NCBI GenBank assembly: GCA_009914575.1
Contig: WNEB01000038.1
Location: 1-10,389, forward strand
Length of the DNA: 10,389 nucleotides
Direction: 5' to 3'
Source: Burkholderia gladioli
GTDB lineage: Bacteria; Pseudomonadota; Gammaproteobacteria; Burkholderiales; Burkholderiaceae
In this document: one piece after another, positions 9,586 through 10,389 of the stretch
How the letters are laid out: each line of letters starts with the position of its first letter
How positions within the stretch are numbered: the stretch's first letter is position 1
The notes under the pieces: model-generated
Told to the model about the DNA's origin: nothing
What the model saw: only the letters and a program-made list of their open reading frames with translations
Database searches by the model: none
Position numbers and translations under genes: made by a program

Positions 9586-10020
9586 AGGCCGGATTGTGCA
9601 ATTGGCGCGTTCTGTCGCAGACAACTAGTCGCGCCATATTTATCTCAAATGAGTGTTGATTCACCCGATCGGTGGCCGATTTCGCCCTCGATGCTATCTC
9701 GTAAAGTCTTGTCGAGACGAGAAAAGCGAGAAATACGCAATAAGGGCCACAATCCATAACTTAGCGTAATTAAGAGAAGATGGGGTGGTTCGAAGCACGG
9801 AACCCTGCGTGATGGGTGGCATGACACGGTCGCCGATCCGGGCATCCATCGATGTCGCGCCATCTCATTAATGCAACTAACGGTCTATTTTCAAGCCTCG
9901 CGCCAGTGTGGCGTGTCGTCGCGATATGGGTGAAGAAATCATCGCGCAGGGGTGTCGGCGCGCGGTGATTCTGTTGTGTCGGCACGACGCAGACACGTCA
10001 GGAGGTGAGTGCTGGCTTCA
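9586..10020. other. Non-coding interval with palindromes upstream of the regulator
   Basis: No convincing gene is seen in these 435 bases. It is more A/T-rich than the core cluster. Near the regulator start are GGCGCG (9604-9609) paired with CGCGCC (9630-9635), the inner TGTCGCAGACA (9613-9623), and CTCAAATGAG (9644-9653). Further out, TCTCGT (9697-9702) and ACGAGA (9717-9722) are inverted. The first group is placed where promoter and operators of the minus-strand regulator should be. No exact -35/-10 is assigned. Confidence 0.4.
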
Positions 10021-10182
10021 TCAGTCCGGAGCACTGCCGTAGAACTGCTCGATCAGTTCCTGCACGAGGTAGCGGTGATGTGACGAGAGTGCTTCGATCT
10101 TGGTGGCGAGCGCGATGGTTTCCTGCGTTGGCGGATAGTGTTCGTCACGCGGCAACGGCTGAGGTGTGGCGGGGTGCGGCGG
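10021..10182 (-). pseudogene. C-terminal fragment of a second XRE-type regulator
   Basis: The last ~45 residues of this frame, LPRDEHYPPTQETIALATK followed by IEALSSHHRYLVQELIEQFY and GSAPD, match the C-terminus of the 9163-9585 protein almost position for position (LPRDTTYPLTPETIELATK and so on). Upstream, similarity stops at about 10170-10182 and the helix-turn-helix half is missing. The frame stays open to about 10380 but codes unrelated residues. The DNA is clearly diverged from the intact copy, so this is an old paralogue rather than a fresh duplication, cut by an insertion or recombination whose edge is near TGTCCCAAAC (10183-10192). Confidence 0.7.
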
Positions 10183-10200
10183 TGTCCCAAACGTAGTTGA

Positions 10201-10279
10201 AGGTTGAAGGCGGCGGTTCCCGTAGGAATCCGAGAGAATCGGGTTTCCAGGACCAACCTCCCGAATAGGAGAACCGCCG
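10201..10279 (+). promoter_or_regulatory. Highly structured leader of the downstream reading frame
   Basis: Three pairings are visible: CGGCGGTTC (10211-10219) with GAACCGCCG (10271-10279), 9 bp perfect; GGAA plus CCGA (10225-10233) with TCGG plus TTCC (10239-10248), loop GAGAA; and AGGTTG (10201-10206) with CAACCT (10254-10259). The first and third cross, so all together would be a pseudoknot, or they are alternatives. The 9-bp pairing covers the spacer between AGGAGA (10267-10272) and ATG 10282. It could be a translational switch or the end structure of a mobile element. Confidence 0.45.
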
Positions 10280-10281
10280 AA

Positions 10282-10389
10282 ATGAAGCCTACCAAGAAAC
10301 CGAACCGTCGTGCTGATGCTGAGTGTCGTGTTGTTGGTAAACAAGAGCACGAAGCGCTGCGCGCGGGCCTTGCCGAGCAAGCCCAGTTG
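10282..10389 (+). CDS. Unidentified reading frame, N-terminal 36 residues (runs off window)
   Basis: ATG 10282 follows a good ribosome-binding site, AGGAGA, at a 9-base spacing. The frame stays open to the window end: MKPTKKPNRRADAECRVV, then GKQEHEALRAGLAEQAQL. The start is basic and hydrophilic, then helical and rich in Ala, Glu and Gln; no signal peptide or membrane segment. I do not recognise the family. Its position directly beside a broken regulator and structured repeats suggests cargo or a transposase gene of an inserted element, but this is inference. Confidence 0.45.
   Translation, partial: MKPTKKPNRRADAECRVVGKQEHEALRAGLAEQAQL

Noticed and set aside
9433..9759. Plus-strand frame opposite the regulator
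   Set aside because: Antisense to a recognisable helix-turn-helix protein and without its own signals.
10005..10196. 63-residue plus-strand frame starting at GTG 10005
   Set aside because: Antisense to the regulator fragment; the AGGAG abuts the GTG with no spacing.

Overview
This window carries the replication-initiation and early housekeeping cluster of a high-GC betaproteobacterial chromosome, almost certainly a Burkholderia-type organism (main chromosome). The evidence is the gene set gyrB, dnaN, dnaA, rpmH, rnpA, yidD, yidC, proteins that read throughout like the Burkholderia versions, and strong G/C third-position bias. Genus is an inference from protein character; species is not assigned.

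Layout. 1-374: mobile-element debris downstream of gyrB. It contains the 3' tail of an IS3-family transposase gene, a tRNA-3'-end-like sequence on the minus strand, and a set of ~21-bp-spaced 11-bp quasi-palindromes ending in TGTCGA only 12 bp from the gyrB stop. 375-5910: gyrB, dnaN and dnaA, all on the minus strand, transcribed in the order dnaA-dnaN-gyrB. An intrinsic terminator lies between dnaN and gyrB, so gyrB probably has its own promoter. 5911-6328: a gene-free divergent region with a perfect DnaA box (TTATCCACA), an inverted half-box beside it, and candidate promoters for dnaA (left) and rpmH (right). This is the best candidate for the chromosomal origin or at least the dnaA regulatory region. 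6329-9031: rpmH, rnpA, yidD and yidC on the plus strand, i.e. ribosomal protein L34, the RNase P protein subunit, and two membrane-protein-biogenesis factors. It is closed by a strong bidirectional terminator at 9069-9106. 9163-9585: a convergent small XRE-type regulator. 9586-10020: non-coding. 10021-10389: the C-terminal remnant of a second, diverged copy of that regulator, abutting foreign-looking sequence with a heavily structured leader and the start of an unidentified reading frame that runs off the window.

The core genes work together: DnaA opens the origin, DnaN is the polymerase clamp, GyrB relieves supercoiling, and the rightward operon supplies translation, tRNA maturation and inner-membrane insertion. 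The most interesting non-textbook signals are (i) a perfect 28-bp terminator-like palindrome buried in the rnpA coding sequence, (ii) the repeat array that looks like a transposon end docked at the 3' end of gyrB, and (iii) the truncated regulator paralogue next to a structured leader whose pairing would cover the start region of an unknown gene. No clearly new multi-gene system is visible.
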